NCBI RefSeq assembly: GCF_900107375.1
Contig: NZ_FNPT01000015.1
Coordinates: 61,289 to 125,288 of the forward strand
DNA length: 64,000 bases
Source: Lysobacter sp. yr284
GTDB lineage: Bacteria; Pseudomonadota; Gammaproteobacteria; Xanthomonadales; Xanthomonadaceae
Direction: 5' to 3'
Shown here: in pieces, positions 16,901-25,245 of the stretch
How positions within the stretch are numbered: position 1 is the stretch's first letter
Layout: each line of letters starts with the position of its first letter
Program-made: the position numbers and the translations under genes
Notes under the pieces: generated by a model
The model's database searches: none
What the model was told of the DNA's origin: nothing
What the model saw: only the letters and a program-made list of their open reading frames with translations

Positions 16901-17313
16901 GCGCTCACCAGGTAGGACTTGAGGGCTTCCACCGCGTCGATCGCGTTGTCGGCCAGGGTGCGGATTTCCAGCTCGATCTGCTCGGCGCTGGAGTCGGGCG
17001 CCATCTCGCCGAACACGATGTAGACATCGCGGTCGTTGATCGTGGTCAGGCCCAGGTTGGACAGCGGGTTGATCGGGTTCAGGCGCAGGCAGGCCTCGTT
17101 GAAGCCGTGCGCGTCGCGCACCTGGCCGGATTCGACCAGCGGGGTGGAAACGAAGATCTCGCGGTCGGTCAAGGCGATGGTGATGCCCAGGTCGCCGCTG
17201 TCGGGCAGGGTCACCTGGATCGCGGCGTCGGCGGTGGGCACTTCCTCGACGTTCTCGGCGCCGAAGGTGGCTTGCAGGCGGGTGATCAGTTCTTGCGTGG
17301 TCCAGCGCGACAT
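16897..17313 (-). CDS. yjfI: DUF2170 protein (YjfI)
   Basis: 138 aa soluble protein and the first gene of the minus-strand operon that ends at 11843. The sequence has the DUF2170 pattern: an N-terminal helix (ELITRLQATF), a repeated strand pattern ending in ITIALTDREIFVSTPLV, then the conserved FNEACLRLNPINPLSNLGL. Overlap with yjfJ (ATGA) shows translational coupling. Function is unknown. The promoter of the operon should lie in 17314-17440, but no clear -10/-35 pair stood out. Confidence 0.85.
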   Translation of the reverse strand: MSRWTTQELITRLQATFGAENVEEVPTADAAIQVTLPDSGDLGITIALTDREIFVSTPLVESGQVRDAHGFNEACLRLNPINPLSNLGLTTINDRDVYIVFGEMAPDSSAEQIELEIRTLADNAIDAVEALKSYLVSA

Positions 17314-17762
17314 AGGGCGGTCCTTGAGGGGGAATCCTTGAAATGAGGAACCAGGGCAGCGCGGCGCGTAGCGCCCGGATCGCGGGGCGCTGCGCGGGAC
17401 GGCGCCGGGGGCGCCGCCGCGATCATCGTCCGTGACCGTGCTCATGGATCGGAAAGGTTATAGGGGCGGGCGCGGGCCGGCGCAAGGCGCACAAGTCGCC
17501 CGCGGCCGGCGCAAAGCCCGCAGCGGCGAGGGTTTGCGCGCCCCGGGCCGGGCCGCAAGCGACCGATCCGCGCAGAGCGAGCTTTGGGCTAAACTGTCCG
17601 GCGGAACTACCCGACCGGCATTCCCGGCCCGCGGTCCCGCCCAGGCGGCGGACGGCGGGTCCGTCGTGGGGCGGGTCCGTGCAGCGGTCGCGCCGAACCC
17701 CGGTGGCGGCCACGTCGATGGCTCGATGCGCCCCCGGGCGGGGCGCACGCAATAGGTGGACC
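17314..17762. other. Divergent intergenic region, no gene seen
   Basis: 449 nt between yjfI and the cytochrome gene. The sequence is extremely GC-rich and its open frames are not protein-like. A TAAACT hexamer at about 17591 could be a -10 element for the plus strand. The AGGTGG just before 17763 is the ribosome binding site of the cytochrome gene. Confidence 0.5.
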
Positions 17763-18278
17763 GTGCGCAATTACGACCTGGAATTCCTGAAGAAATTCTC
17801 GATGGTGATCGGCTTCCTGATGCTGGTGACCCTCGGCCTGATGATCGCGGCCTACTTCGTCCACAAGCAGCTGCCGCAGGAAGTCGATCCGCGCGCGGCG
17901 CAGCGCACCGAGAACCGCATCGCCCCGACCGGCGCGGTCTACGCCGGCGCCACCGGCGCGGCGGCGCAGCAGGCGGCGGTCGCCGCGGCGGCGGCCAAGG
18001 CGGCCTCGCAGGTGGCCTACGGCGGCACCCTCGACGGCAAGGTGATCTTCGACAGCCTGTGCGCGGGCTGCCACAAGTCCGGCGCCGGCGGCGCCCCGAC
18101 CCTGGACGCCTCGCACTGGGCGGCGCGCCTGCCCAAGGGCAAGGACACCCTGCACAAGCACGCCATCGAAGGCTTCACCGGCTCGACCGGGATCATGCCG
18201 GCCAAGGGCGGCAACCCGGCCCTGACCAACGAACAGGTCAGCGCCACGGTCGACTGGATGCTCGGCAACATCAAGTAA
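17763..18278 (+). CDS. Membrane-anchored cytochrome c5-type protein
   Basis: 171 aa. One transmembrane helix at about 14-33 acts as an uncleaved anchor. An alanine-rich linker follows (55-88), then a single class I cytochrome c domain with the haem site CAGCH (100-104) and the distal ligand Met145 in TGIMPAKGG. The GTG start at 17763 is chosen because an AGGTGG site lies just upstream and the N-terminus then begins MRNYDLEFLKKFS, next to the helix. It would carry electrons at the periplasmic face; its redox partners are not encoded nearby. Confidence 0.9.
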   Translation: MRNYDLEFLKKFSMVIGFLMLVTLGLMIAAYFVHKQLPQEVDPRAAQRTENRIAPTGAVYAGATGAAAQQAAVAAAAAKAASQVAYGGTLDGKVIFDSLCAGCHKSGAGGAPTLDASHWAARLPKGKDTLHKHAIEGFTGSTGIMPAKGGNPALTNEQVSATVDWMLGNIK

Positions 18279-18312
18279 GCCGACGCCGCGAGCCGCCGCG
18301 CTCGCGCCGCCG

Positions 18313-18342
18313 CGAAAACGCCGCCTGCAGGCGGCGTTTTCG
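18313..18342 (+). terminator. Intrinsic terminator after cytochrome gene
   Basis: A perfect 30-base palindrome, with CGAAAACGCCGCC on one side and its inverse on the other, ending in GTTTTCG; it lies 34 nt after the stop codon. Confidence 0.8.
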
Positions 18343-18500
18343 TTTCCGGCCCGGCGCCGGCAGGCCGCGGCGAGGGTCGCGCGCGGCGCTCCGCGCGCGC
18401 GACCGGCCCGGCCGGCACCTGCGTTGCCGCCACACGGCACACGACGGACCGCAACCGGGCTGCGGATAATGGCCGCTCCCTCCGCCCCGCCGAGCCCGCC

Positions 18501-20276
18501 ATGACGCGCATCCGCCCCGCCCTCGCCTTCGCGCCCTGCCTGCTGCTGGCCGCCTGCGCCAGCGCGCCGCGCGCCGACCGCGCCGCGGCGCAGGCGCCGG
18601 TGCCGATCGGCTCGCTGCAGGCCCGCGGCGAAGCCGCCCAGGCGCGCGTGGCCGGCACCGTCACCGCCGCCCTGGCCGGCGCCGACGGCCAGCCGGGCTG
18701 GCTGCTGCAGGACGCCGGCGACGGCGACGCCACCACCTCCGACGCGATCTGGGTGCTCGGCCCGGCCGCGGCGGGGCTGGCGCCGGGCCAAAACGTGCAG
18801 GTGACCGGCCGGGTCCATCGCGCCGCGCTGCCGGCCGCCGGCAAGGGCGGCCGCGCCGCCAGCCTGCTGGCGATCGACGCCGAACGGGTCGAACCGCTGC
18901 GCGCGCGGGCGCGCCTGCGCCCGGTCGCGCCGGTCGCGGTGACCGCCGCGCCGGACTGGAACGCGCTGGCCGGCATGCGCGTGCGCATCGACGCGCCGCT
19001 GGTCCTGGCCGACCGCGACCGCGAGCGCGGCATCGTCGAGGTCGCCTTCGGCGGCCCGCTGTGGCAGCCGGGCGAACGCGCCGCGCCGGGCAGCGAGGCC
19101 GCGCGCGCGGTCGCCGCCGACAACCAGCGCCGGCGCCTGGCGCTCAGCGGCGAGGCGCTCGGCGAGGACGCCTATCGCGCCCGCAGCGGCAGCGCGGTCA
19201 GCGCGGTGGACGGCATCGCCCTGCCGCGCGGCGACGGCCCCGGCCTGCGCCTGGAGCGCGCGCCGGTGCTGCAGCCGGCGCCGCGCCCGCAACAGCCGCC
19301 GCGGGTCGACGGCGCGGTGCGCATCGCCGCGTTCAACCTGGAGAACCTGTTCAACGGCGACGGCCGCGGCGGCGGTTTCCCGACCCCGCGCGGCGCGCGC
19401 ACCGAAGCCGAATTCCACGCCCAACTGGCCAAGCTGGTCGAGACCATCCACGCCATGAACCCCGACGTGGCCGCGCTGATGGAACTGGAGAACGACGGCT
19501 ACGGCCCCGACTCCACCCTGGCGCAGCTGGTCGCCGCGCTCGACCGCGCCGACGCCGCCGCCGGCGGCGCCCAGGACTGGCGCTACGCCGCGCCGTGCAA
19601 GCAACCCTGCGCGCTCGAGGTGCGCGGCCCCGGCGACAACGCGATCCGGGTCGGCCTGATCTACCGCGGCCAGCGCGTGGCCGCGCGCGGCCTCGCCGCG
19701 ACCCTGGAGCAGGGTCCGTTCGGCCCGCACTCGCGGGTGCCGCTGGCGCAGGCGTTCCAGGCGCTCGCCGCCGGCGGCCGGCGCGGCCCGGCGTTCGTGG
19801 TCGCGGCCAACCACTTCAAGTCCAAGGGCTGCCGCGACGCCGAAGGCGCCGACCGCGACCAGGGCGACGGCGCGGCCTGCTGGAACGCGCTGCGCAGCGA
19901 TTCGGCGCGGCGCCTGGACGCGTGGCTGAAGACCGACCCGACCCGCAGCGGCGGCGCGCTGACGATGATCGTCGGCGACCTCAACGCCTACGCCCAGGAG
20001 CAACCGCTGCGCGAGCTGTACGCCGCCGGCTGGCAGGACGCGTTCGCCGCGGCCAAGGTCGCCTCGCCCTACAGCTATGTCTACGACGGCGAACTCGGCC
20101 GCCTCGACCACGCCCTGCTGTCGCCGGCGCTGGCCGCGACGCTGCGCGGCGCGGCCGAGTGGCACGTCAACGCCGACGAACCCGACAGCGCCGGCTACCG
20201 CAACGGCGGCACCGGGCCGTGGCGCAGCTCCGACCACGACCCGGTGCTGCTCGGCTTCGACCTGCTGCCGCGGTAA
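18501..20276 (+). CDS. ExeM/NucH-family endonuclease/phosphatase lipoprotein
   Basis: 591 aa. A lipobox LLAAC places the lipid anchor on Cys19. Residues about 45-260 contain an OB-fold-like segment (VAGTVTAALAG, WLLQDAG, GQNVQVTGRV), as in NucH/ExeM. From about 275 an endonuclease/exonuclease/phosphatase fold follows: IAAFNLENLFN, ALMELENDGYG, RVGLIYRG, VVAANHFKSKGC, IVGDLNAY and SSDHDPVLLGF. These supply the acidic and histidine catalytic residues of the DNase I-like superfamily. Predicted extracellular or surface DNase, useful for nutrient acquisition or degrading external DNA. A GGATAATGG stretch at 18465 may be its -10. Confidence 0.9.
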   Translation: MTRIRPALAFAPCLLLAACASAPRADRAAAQAPVPIGSLQARGEAAQARVAGTVTAALAGADGQPGWLLQDAGDGDATTSDAIWVLGPAAAGLAPGQNVQVTGRVHRAALPAAGKGGRAASLLAIDAERVEPLRARARLRPVAPVAVTAAPDWNALAGMRVRIDAPLVLADRDRERGIVEVAFGGPLWQPGERAAPGSEAARAVAADNQRRRLALSGEALGEDAYRARSGSAVSAVDGIALPRGDGPGLRLERAPVLQPAPRPQQPPRVDGAVRIAAFNLENLFNGDGRGGGFPTPRGARTEAEFHAQLAKLVETIHAMNPDVAALMELENDGYGPDSTLAQLVAALDRADAAAGGAQDWRYAAPCKQPCALEVRGPGDNAIRVGLIYRGQRVAARGLAATLEQGPFGPHSRVPLAQAFQALAAGGRRGPAFVVAANHFKSKGCRDAEGADRDQGDGAACWNALRSDSARRLDAWLKTDPTRSGGALTMIVGDLNAYAQEQPLRELYAAGWQDAFAAAKVASPYSYVYDGELGRLDHALLSPALAATLRGAAEWHVNADEPDSAGYRNGGTGPWRSSDHDPVLLGFDLLPR

Positions 20277-20300
20277 AAGGCGCGGCGATCGGCGCCGAAC

Positions 20301-20404
20301 GCGTCGGGCCTGAAGGCCCTGCCACAAGAGCGCCGGCTTCGGCCGATACCCGGAGTCTTCGCGACCGCGTCGCTCTGTGGCAGGGCCTTCAGGCCCGACG
20401 CCTT
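20301..20404. repeat. REP-like family A inverted pair
   Basis: Arms GCGTCGGGCCTGAAGGCCCT and its inverse near 20380-20400, both followed or preceded by GCCACA/TGTGGC. It lies just after the ExeM stop codon. Confidence 0.85.
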
Positions 20405-20536
20405 TCGCGCCGATGCGACAACGCGGCCGGTTCCAGCGATGCGTATACCGTCGCCGCGATGTGCCTGCCTTGGCCGCCATCGCCGCGCACACGCCGCCGT
20501 AACACCCGCTCCGCCTCGCCCCGTATCATGCGCGGC

Positions 20537-21223
20537 ATGAGCATCCCCGCCTTTCCCAGCGATGCGAGCGCCACGCTGACCCTGGCCGGCCCGGCCGGGG
20601 CGATCGAGGCCATCGTGGAAGCGCCCGAGGCGCCGCCGCGCCCGATCGTCGCCATCGTCTGCCACCCGCTGCCGACCGAGGGCGGGACCATGCACAACAA
20701 GGTCGTGACCATGGCCGCGCGCTCGCTGCGCGAATGCGGCGCGGCCACGGTGCGCTTCAACTTCCGCGGCGTCGGCCACTCCGAAGGCGAGTTCGACCAG
20801 GGCGAGGGCGAATGCGACGACCTGCGCGCGGTCGCTGCCTGGGTCCGCGCGCAACGCCCCGACGCGCAACTGTGGCTGGCCGGTTTCAGCTTCGGCGCCT
20901 ACGTCTCGCTGCGCATGGCCGACGAACTGCAGCCCAAGCTGCTGATCTCGATCGCGCCGCCGGCCGGGCGCTGGGACTTCGACCGGATCGCGCCGCCGTC
21001 GGGCTATCCGTGGATCGTGATCCAGGGCGAAGCCGACGAGATCGTCGATCCCGAAGCGGTCTACGCCTGGATCGCCGACCTGCGCCAGGCGCCGGAACTG
21101 GTGCGCATGCCCGACACCTCGCACTTCTTCCATCGCCGCCTGATCGACCTGCGCGGCGCGATCAAGAACTCGGTGCGCCCGCACCTGCCGCCGGAAACCG
21201 GCGGCGCCGCGCCGCCCGCCTGA
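20537..21223 (+). CDS. Alpha/beta hydrolase, serine-type
   Basis: 228 aa, no signal peptide. The nucleophile elbow is GFSFG with Ser118. An oxyanion-side strand, NFRGVGHSEG (75-84), comes earlier; Asp in GEADEIVDPEAV and His in TSHFFH near residue 200 complete the triad. The pattern VCHPLPTEGGTMHNKVV is typical of the small dienelactone-hydrolase-like family often annotated only as alpha/beta hydrolase. A TATCAT hexamer ends seven bases before the ATG at 20537, so the transcript could be leaderless; this supports 20537 over the in-frame ATG at 20528. Substrate unknown. Confidence 0.87.
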   Translation: MSIPAFPSDASATLTLAGPAGAIEAIVEAPEAPPRPIVAIVCHPLPTEGGTMHNKVVTMAARSLRECGAATVRFNFRGVGHSEGEFDQGEGECDDLRAVAAWVRAQRPDAQLWLAGFSFGAYVSLRMADELQPKLLISIAPPAGRWDFDRIAPPSGYPWIVIQGEADEIVDPEAVYAWIADLRQAPELVRMPDTSHFFHRRLIDLRGAIKNSVRPHLPPETGGAAPPA

Positions 21224-21240
21224 CCCAGGACGCTTCCCCC

Positions 21241-22293
21241 ATGCGCCTTTCCCCCCGCCTGGCGCTGCCGCTGGCCGCCGCGCTCGCCGCCGCCGCGTTG
21301 CCGGCCGCCGCCGCCGGCATCGACTGCGCCAAGGCCGCCAACCGCAACGAACAGGCGATCTGCGCCGACCCGCTGCTGCGCCAGCGCGACGGCGAACTCG
21401 ACGCCGCCTACGCCGCCGCGCGCAAGGCCAGCGACTACCGCGGCGAACTCAAGAAGGACCAGCAGGCCTGGCTGCGCGAGCGCGACCGTTGCGACGGCCA
21501 GGTGCGCTGCCTGCGCATGGCCTATGTCGGCCGCCTGACCGAACTCAAGCCGGCCGCGGTGTCGGGCAAGTTCGACTGGGCCGGCGAGTGGACCCGCAGC
21601 GACGGCACCGCCACGCTGTCGCTCAAGCCGGCCGATCCGGACCATTACGAACTGGAACTGCAGGCCAGCTCCGGCGCCAACACCGGCCTGCTGTCCGGGC
21701 GCGCGCGCAAGGCCGGCGACGGCGAGATGAGCTTCAAGGGCCAGGGCGACAACGCCCGCTGCGAACTGACCTTCCACCGCTTCCACCGCCAGCTCCAGAT
21801 CGAGCAGCAGCACACCGGCAGCGACTGCGGCGCCGGCATGGGCGTGTTCTTCAGCGGCCGCTACCTGCCCGGCCTGCCGGCGGCGGTGGCGACCACCCAC
21901 TGGACCCTGCTCGACCTGGGCGTGGTGCTCAAGCCCGAGGACGACGCGCGCCTGCGCAGCCTGCTCGGCGACGACTACGACGCGCTGGTCGAGCGCATGG
22001 ACGTCACCGACACCCGCAACGACGCCGAGCTCAAGGCCCAGGCCACCAGCGGCTACGTGCGCGGGGTGGCGGTGTACATGCGCGCGCTGCTGATCCAGGC
22101 CGACGACGGCCGCCAGTGGGTCGCCGTGCGCGGCGAAGACAAGCGCGGCCACGCCGAACTGCGCTACTACAGCTCCGATCCGGCCTGGACCGGCAAGCTG
22201 CCGGCGGCGGTGGACGCATGGGCCGACGGCTACCAGGAACAGGTGCCGGTGCGGGCGATGTCGGCCGGCGGCCGCGTGCTGGCGCAGCCATGA
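21241..22293 (+). CDS. Exported protein with LprI-like N-terminal domain
   Basis: 350 aa. A signal peptide spans residues 1-25. Residues about 27-95 match the lysozyme-inhibitor LprI (DUF1311) pattern: CAKAANRNEQAICADPLLRQRD, then AYAAARKASDYRGELKKDQQAWLRERDRC, with four to six cysteines. The remaining 250 residues are beta-rich and unrecognised. It lies 17 nt after the hydrolase and overlaps zapE by four bases, so it is the middle gene of a three-gene operon. Lysozyme inhibition is inferred only from the short domain. Confidence 0.78.
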   Translation: MRLSPRLALPLAAALAAAALPAAAAGIDCAKAANRNEQAICADPLLRQRDGELDAAYAAARKASDYRGELKKDQQAWLRERDRCDGQVRCLRMAYVGRLTELKPAAVSGKFDWAGEWTRSDGTATLSLKPADPDHYELELQASSGANTGLLSGRARKAGDGEMSFKGQGDNARCELTFHRFHRQLQIEQQHTGSDCGAGMGVFFSGRYLPGLPAAVATTHWTLLDLGVVLKPEDDARLRSLLGDDYDALVERMDVTDTRNDAELKAQATSGYVRGVAVYMRALLIQADDGRQWVAVRGEDKRGHAELRYYSSDPAWTGKLPAAVDAWADGYQEQVPVRAMSAGGRVLAQP

Positions 22294-23402
22294 GCGCCCA
22301 TCCCCAGGACGGCGCGGCGGCGCGCACGCCGTCGCAGGCCTACGCCGCCGGCGTCGCCCGCGGCGAATGGGGCGACGATCCGGCCCAGCATCCGGCGCTG
22401 CGCGAACTCGACCGGATCCAGCGCCAGCTCGTCGACGCGCCCGAACCGGGCCTGTTCGACCGCCTGCGCGGCAAGCCGCGCGAAGGCGTGCGCGGGCTGT
22501 ACCTGTGGGGCGGCGTCGGCCGCGGCAAGACCTTCCTGATCGACCTGTTCTACGAGCAGCTGCCGATCGCGCAGAAACGCCGCACCCACTTCCACCGCTT
22601 CATGCGCGAGGTCCACGCCCAGTTGCGCGCGCACGCCGGCCAGAGCGACCCGCTGGCGCGGATCGCGCGCGAATGGCGCGACAGCCTGCGGGTGCTGGTG
22701 CTGGACGAGTTCTTCGTGATCGACATCGGCGACGCGATGCTGCTCGGGCGCCTGCTCGAGCGCCTGTTCGCCGAGGGCGTGACCCTGGTCACCACCTCCA
22801 ACATCGACCCGCCCAACCTCTACGCCGACGGCCTGCAGCGCGACCGCTTCAAGCCGGCGATCGAACAGATCCAGGCCCATTGCCAGGTGCTGCTGCTCGA
22901 CAGCCAGCAGGACTACCGGCTGCGCGCGCTGACCCGCTCGCCGGTGTACCGCGCGCCGCTGGACACCGGTTCCGAGGAGTGGCTGGCGGGTCGCTGGAAG
23001 GAACTGTCGGCCGGTTGCGCGCCGGAAACCGGGCCGCTGCGCATCGACGACCGCGACATCGCGGTGCGCGCGCGCGCCGACGGCCACGCCTGGTTCGACT
23101 TCGCCGCGCTGTGCGAAGGCCCGCGCGCGGCCAGCGACTACATCGAGATCGCCACCGAGTACCACACCGTGCTGCTCGGCGGCATCCCGCTGTTCGACGG
23201 CCGCAACGACGACCCGGCGCGGCGCTTCGTCAACCTGATCGACGAGTTCTACGACCGCCACGTCAACCTGGTGTGCACCGCCGCCGACGCGCCGACCGGG
23301 CTGTACCGCGGCGAGCGCCTGACCGGCGCGTTCGAGCGCACCGCCTCGCGCCTGATCGAGATGCAGTCGGCCGAATACCTGGCGCGCGAGCACCGCGGCT
23401 GA
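22290..23402 (+). CDS. zapE: Cell division protein ZapE, AFG1-type ATPase
   Basis: 370 aa, typical length. P-loop GGVGRGKTF at 74-82, Walker B LVLDEFFV near 134-141, sensor segment VTTSNIDPPNLYADGLQRDRF and the C-terminal signature DEFYDRHVNL are all present. ZapE is an ATPase that acts on the Z ring late in division and under low oxygen. The start overlaps the previous stop (ATGA), showing coupling. No terminator with a clean T-run follows; an AAAACCC...GGGTTTT hairpin lies at 23720-23743. Confidence 0.95.
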   Translation: MSAHPQDGAAARTPSQAYAAGVARGEWGDDPAQHPALRELDRIQRQLVDAPEPGLFDRLRGKPREGVRGLYLWGGVGRGKTFLIDLFYEQLPIAQKRRTHFHRFMREVHAQLRAHAGQSDPLARIAREWRDSLRVLVLDEFFVIDIGDAMLLGRLLERLFAEGVTLVTTSNIDPPNLYADGLQRDRFKPAIEQIQAHCQVLLLDSQQDYRLRALTRSPVYRAPLDTGSEEWLAGRWKELSAGCAPETGPLRIDDRDIAVRARADGHAWFDFAALCEGPRAASDYIEIATEYHTVLLGGIPLFDGRNDDPARRFVNLIDEFYDRHVNLVCTAADAPTGLYRGERLTGAFERTASRLIEMQSAEYLAREHRG

Positions 23403-23968
23403 CCGCCGCCGGCGCCGCCGCGCGCCGGCGATTCGGCCGCGCCCGCGCACGCTGCGCCGGTGAAGGCCGCGTGCACGCGCACCGCCGCACGCCGCGCCGA
23501 TCCGCCCACGACGGCTGCGCCGCTTCGCCGCGCGAATGCGCCGAGTTGCAGCGCATTTCGCGCATCGGCGCGCAACCGTGCGCAACCGCGGCACCCTGCG
23601 CACGGACGAGCCCGCCCGCGACTGAATGCCGCCGCGCCGCGGGCGCGGCTGCGGCGCGAACGGCCCGGCCACGCGCGCGGCGCGCGCAAAGTTTCGCTGC
23701 GCCGCCGCACGAACCGCCGAAAACCCTGTTTTCAAGGGGTTTTGCGCGCACCGCGAAGGCCCGCGCGCGCGCCCGGATCGACGCCAAACCCCGAACGCGC
23801 CAGGGTTTTTTCCGTGCGCGCGGCCGCAACAGGGCGCGCGCGGCTGAAAAACCCGCATTTTTTTACGCCAAAGCTCTTGGCGACGCGGCGGGCTTGCCCT
23901 ACATTCCGCCTTGCCGAGGGGTTAACCAGGCAACCCATCCATCCAACGCCGTACTACCGGAAAACACT
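23403..23968. other. Long upstream region of the HU gene
   Basis: 566 nt without a credible gene. The left half is GC-rich; from about 23715 there are repeated runs of four to seven A or T (near 23720, 23729, 23740, 23803, 23846 and 23858), unlike the surrounding DNA. They could bend the DNA or act as UP-element-like sequence before the HU promoter. Confidence 0.5.
23877..23905 (+). promoter_or_regulatory. Sigma-70 type promoter for the HU gene
   Basis: TTGGCG, a spacer of exactly 17 bases, then TACATT, placed 64 nt before the HU start. A seven-T run sits just upstream of the -35 and may serve as an UP element. Confidence 0.65.
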
Positions 23969-24352
23969 ATGGCTACGAAAAAGACCGCTGCAAAGAAGAA
24001 GGCCGCGCCGAAGGCCGCCGCCAAGACCGCCGCTCCCAAGCCGATCAAGGAAGTGCTGAGCAAGTCGGGCCTGGTCGCGCACCTGGCCGAAACCACCGGC
24101 GTCGTCGCCAAGGACGTTCGCTCGATCCTCGGCGCGCTGGAAGGCGCCGTGCACGCGTCGATCAACAAGAAAGGCGCCGGCGCGTTCACCCTGCCGGGCA
24201 TCCTGAAGATCACCGCCGTCAGCGTCCCGGCCAAGCCCAAGCGCAAGGGCATCAACCCGTTCACCAAGGAAGAGCAGTGGTTCGCCGCCAAGCCGGCCAC
24301 CGTCAAGGTGAAGGTGCGCCCGCTCAAGAAGCTCAAGGACGCCGCGCTCTGA
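23969..24352 (+). CDS. HU-family DNA-binding protein with lysine/alanine-rich N-terminal tail
   Basis: 127 aa. Residues 1-25 are a histone H1-like tail of lysine, alanine and proline (it starts MATKKTAAKKKAAPKAAAKT). Residues 28-120 are an HU/IHF fold: SKSGLVAHLAETTGV, the helix ending in VHASINKKG, and the DNA-arm region with INPFTKEEQWFAAKPATVKVKV. The tail is an addition to standard HU (about 90 aa) and should raise DNA affinity or compaction. It has its own promoter and terminator, so it is monocistronic. Confidence 0.92.
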   Translation: MATKKTAAKKKAAPKAAAKTAAPKPIKEVLSKSGLVAHLAETTGVVAKDVRSILGALEGAVHASINKKGAGAFTLPGILKITAVSVPAKPKRKGINPFTKEEQWFAAKPATVKVKVRPLKKLKDAAL

Positions 24353-24401
24353 TCCTGCGGATGCGGCGCGCTTCGGCCCGCCGCATCGGCTGCTTCGCCG
24401 G

Positions 24402-24430
24402 ACGCCGCCTTCGGGCGGCGTTCGTGTTTT
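24402..24430 (+). terminator. Intrinsic terminator of the HU gene
   Basis: Stem ACGCCGCC/GGCGGCGT with a TTCG loop, then a T-rich tail TTCGTGTTTT. A second hairpin (ATGCGGCG/CGCCGCAT) lies just before it at 24361-24386. Confidence 0.85.
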
Positions 24431-24473
24431 CGGGGGTCGCGGCACGTGGCGAAGGGATAGAAAAGCGTCGCGC

Positions 24474-24545
24474 CTGAAGGCCCTGCCACCAGCGCGGCGC
24501 CGGCATCGGCTGCTGCGGGAGGGCCTTCAGGCCCGACGCTTTTCG
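24474..24545. repeat. REP-like family A inverted pair
   Basis: Left arm GCGTCGCGCCTGAAGGCCCT and right arm GAGGGCCTTCAGGCCCGACG, 20-30 nt apart. The left arm carries a C for G change that breaks one pair. Confidence 0.8.
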
Positions 24546-24660
24546 CCCAGCGGCCAGGCTCCGGCCCGCGCGAAAAATGAATGCGCTGAAGTCGCGTCCA
24601 TGGCGCTTTCCAGGCGCGTACGCCGTGGCATAGTGCGCGCATTCGCCTTGGAGCTCCGAC

Positions 24661-24930
24661 GTGGACCCGATCAGCCTGGAAGACTTGGCTTTGCTGGACG
24701 TATTGCAACGCATCGACCAGGGCCATGCGCCGGGCGCTCATTCGCGCGCCCTGCACGAACGCCTGATCGACGCGGCCCTGGCCGAAATCGGCGAGGACGG
24801 CGCGCTGGTGCTCACCGACGCCGGCGTGGAGCGTTGCAAGTCGCTGCGCCACCGGGTCGCGGCGGATACGGAAGCGGCGCAGGTGCTCAAGGATCGCGAG
24901 GAAGCCGGGCAGGAAGCCGAAACGCCCTGA
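24661..24930 (+). CDS. Small hypothetical protein
   Basis: 89 aa from a GTG preceded by a GGAG ribosome site about 8 nt upstream. It is acidic (many Asp and Glu), soluble and helical, with a middle segment EIGEDGALVLTDAGVERC that looks like a small winged-helix C-terminal turn. I do not recognise the family. It stands alone between two REP pairs. Codon usage matches its neighbours, and the frame has the expected third-position GC, so it is likely real. Confidence 0.6.
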   Translation: MDPISLEDLALLDVLQRIDQGHAPGAHSRALHERLIDAALAEIGEDGALVLTDAGVERCKSLRHRVAADTEAAQVLKDREEAGQEAETP

Positions 24931-24984
24931 CTTTGCGGCATCGGCTTTTTCGCTCGTCCATCGCCCAGGCGGCACCGCGCTGCC

Positions 24985-25126
24985 TGTAGAAGCGGCGCGC
25001 GCCGCGACCGCGGCGATCGAACCACCACGACGACAAGCGGCCGCGGCGGCAGCCGCCGTCGCAGCGTCGCGCGGATACGCCGGCTGCGGCGTCGTTGCGT
25101 TGTCGCGGCTTGCGCCGCTCCTGCAG
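24985..25126. repeat. REP-like family B inverted pair (GTAG type)
   Basis: Left TGTAGAAGCGGCGCGCGCCG (24985 on) and right CGGCTTGCGCCGCTCCTGCA (to 25126) in inverted order, in the 315-nt gap between the small protein and the kinase gene. Nothing else is seen in that gap. Confidence 0.75.
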
Positions 25127-25245
25127 GGGCAATCGCAACATCGTCGCGTGCGGGCACATAAAGACACATCTCGACGCGCGCGCGGCTCTTGCCCACGGCC
25201 GATTCGTCCCGATATCCGAAGTTCCGCCGCCACCGCCGTTCGCGC

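Noticed and set aside
23460..24059. Plus-strand open frame upstream of HU
   Set aside because: Arg-rich, no ribosome site, and overlaps the HU promoter and start.
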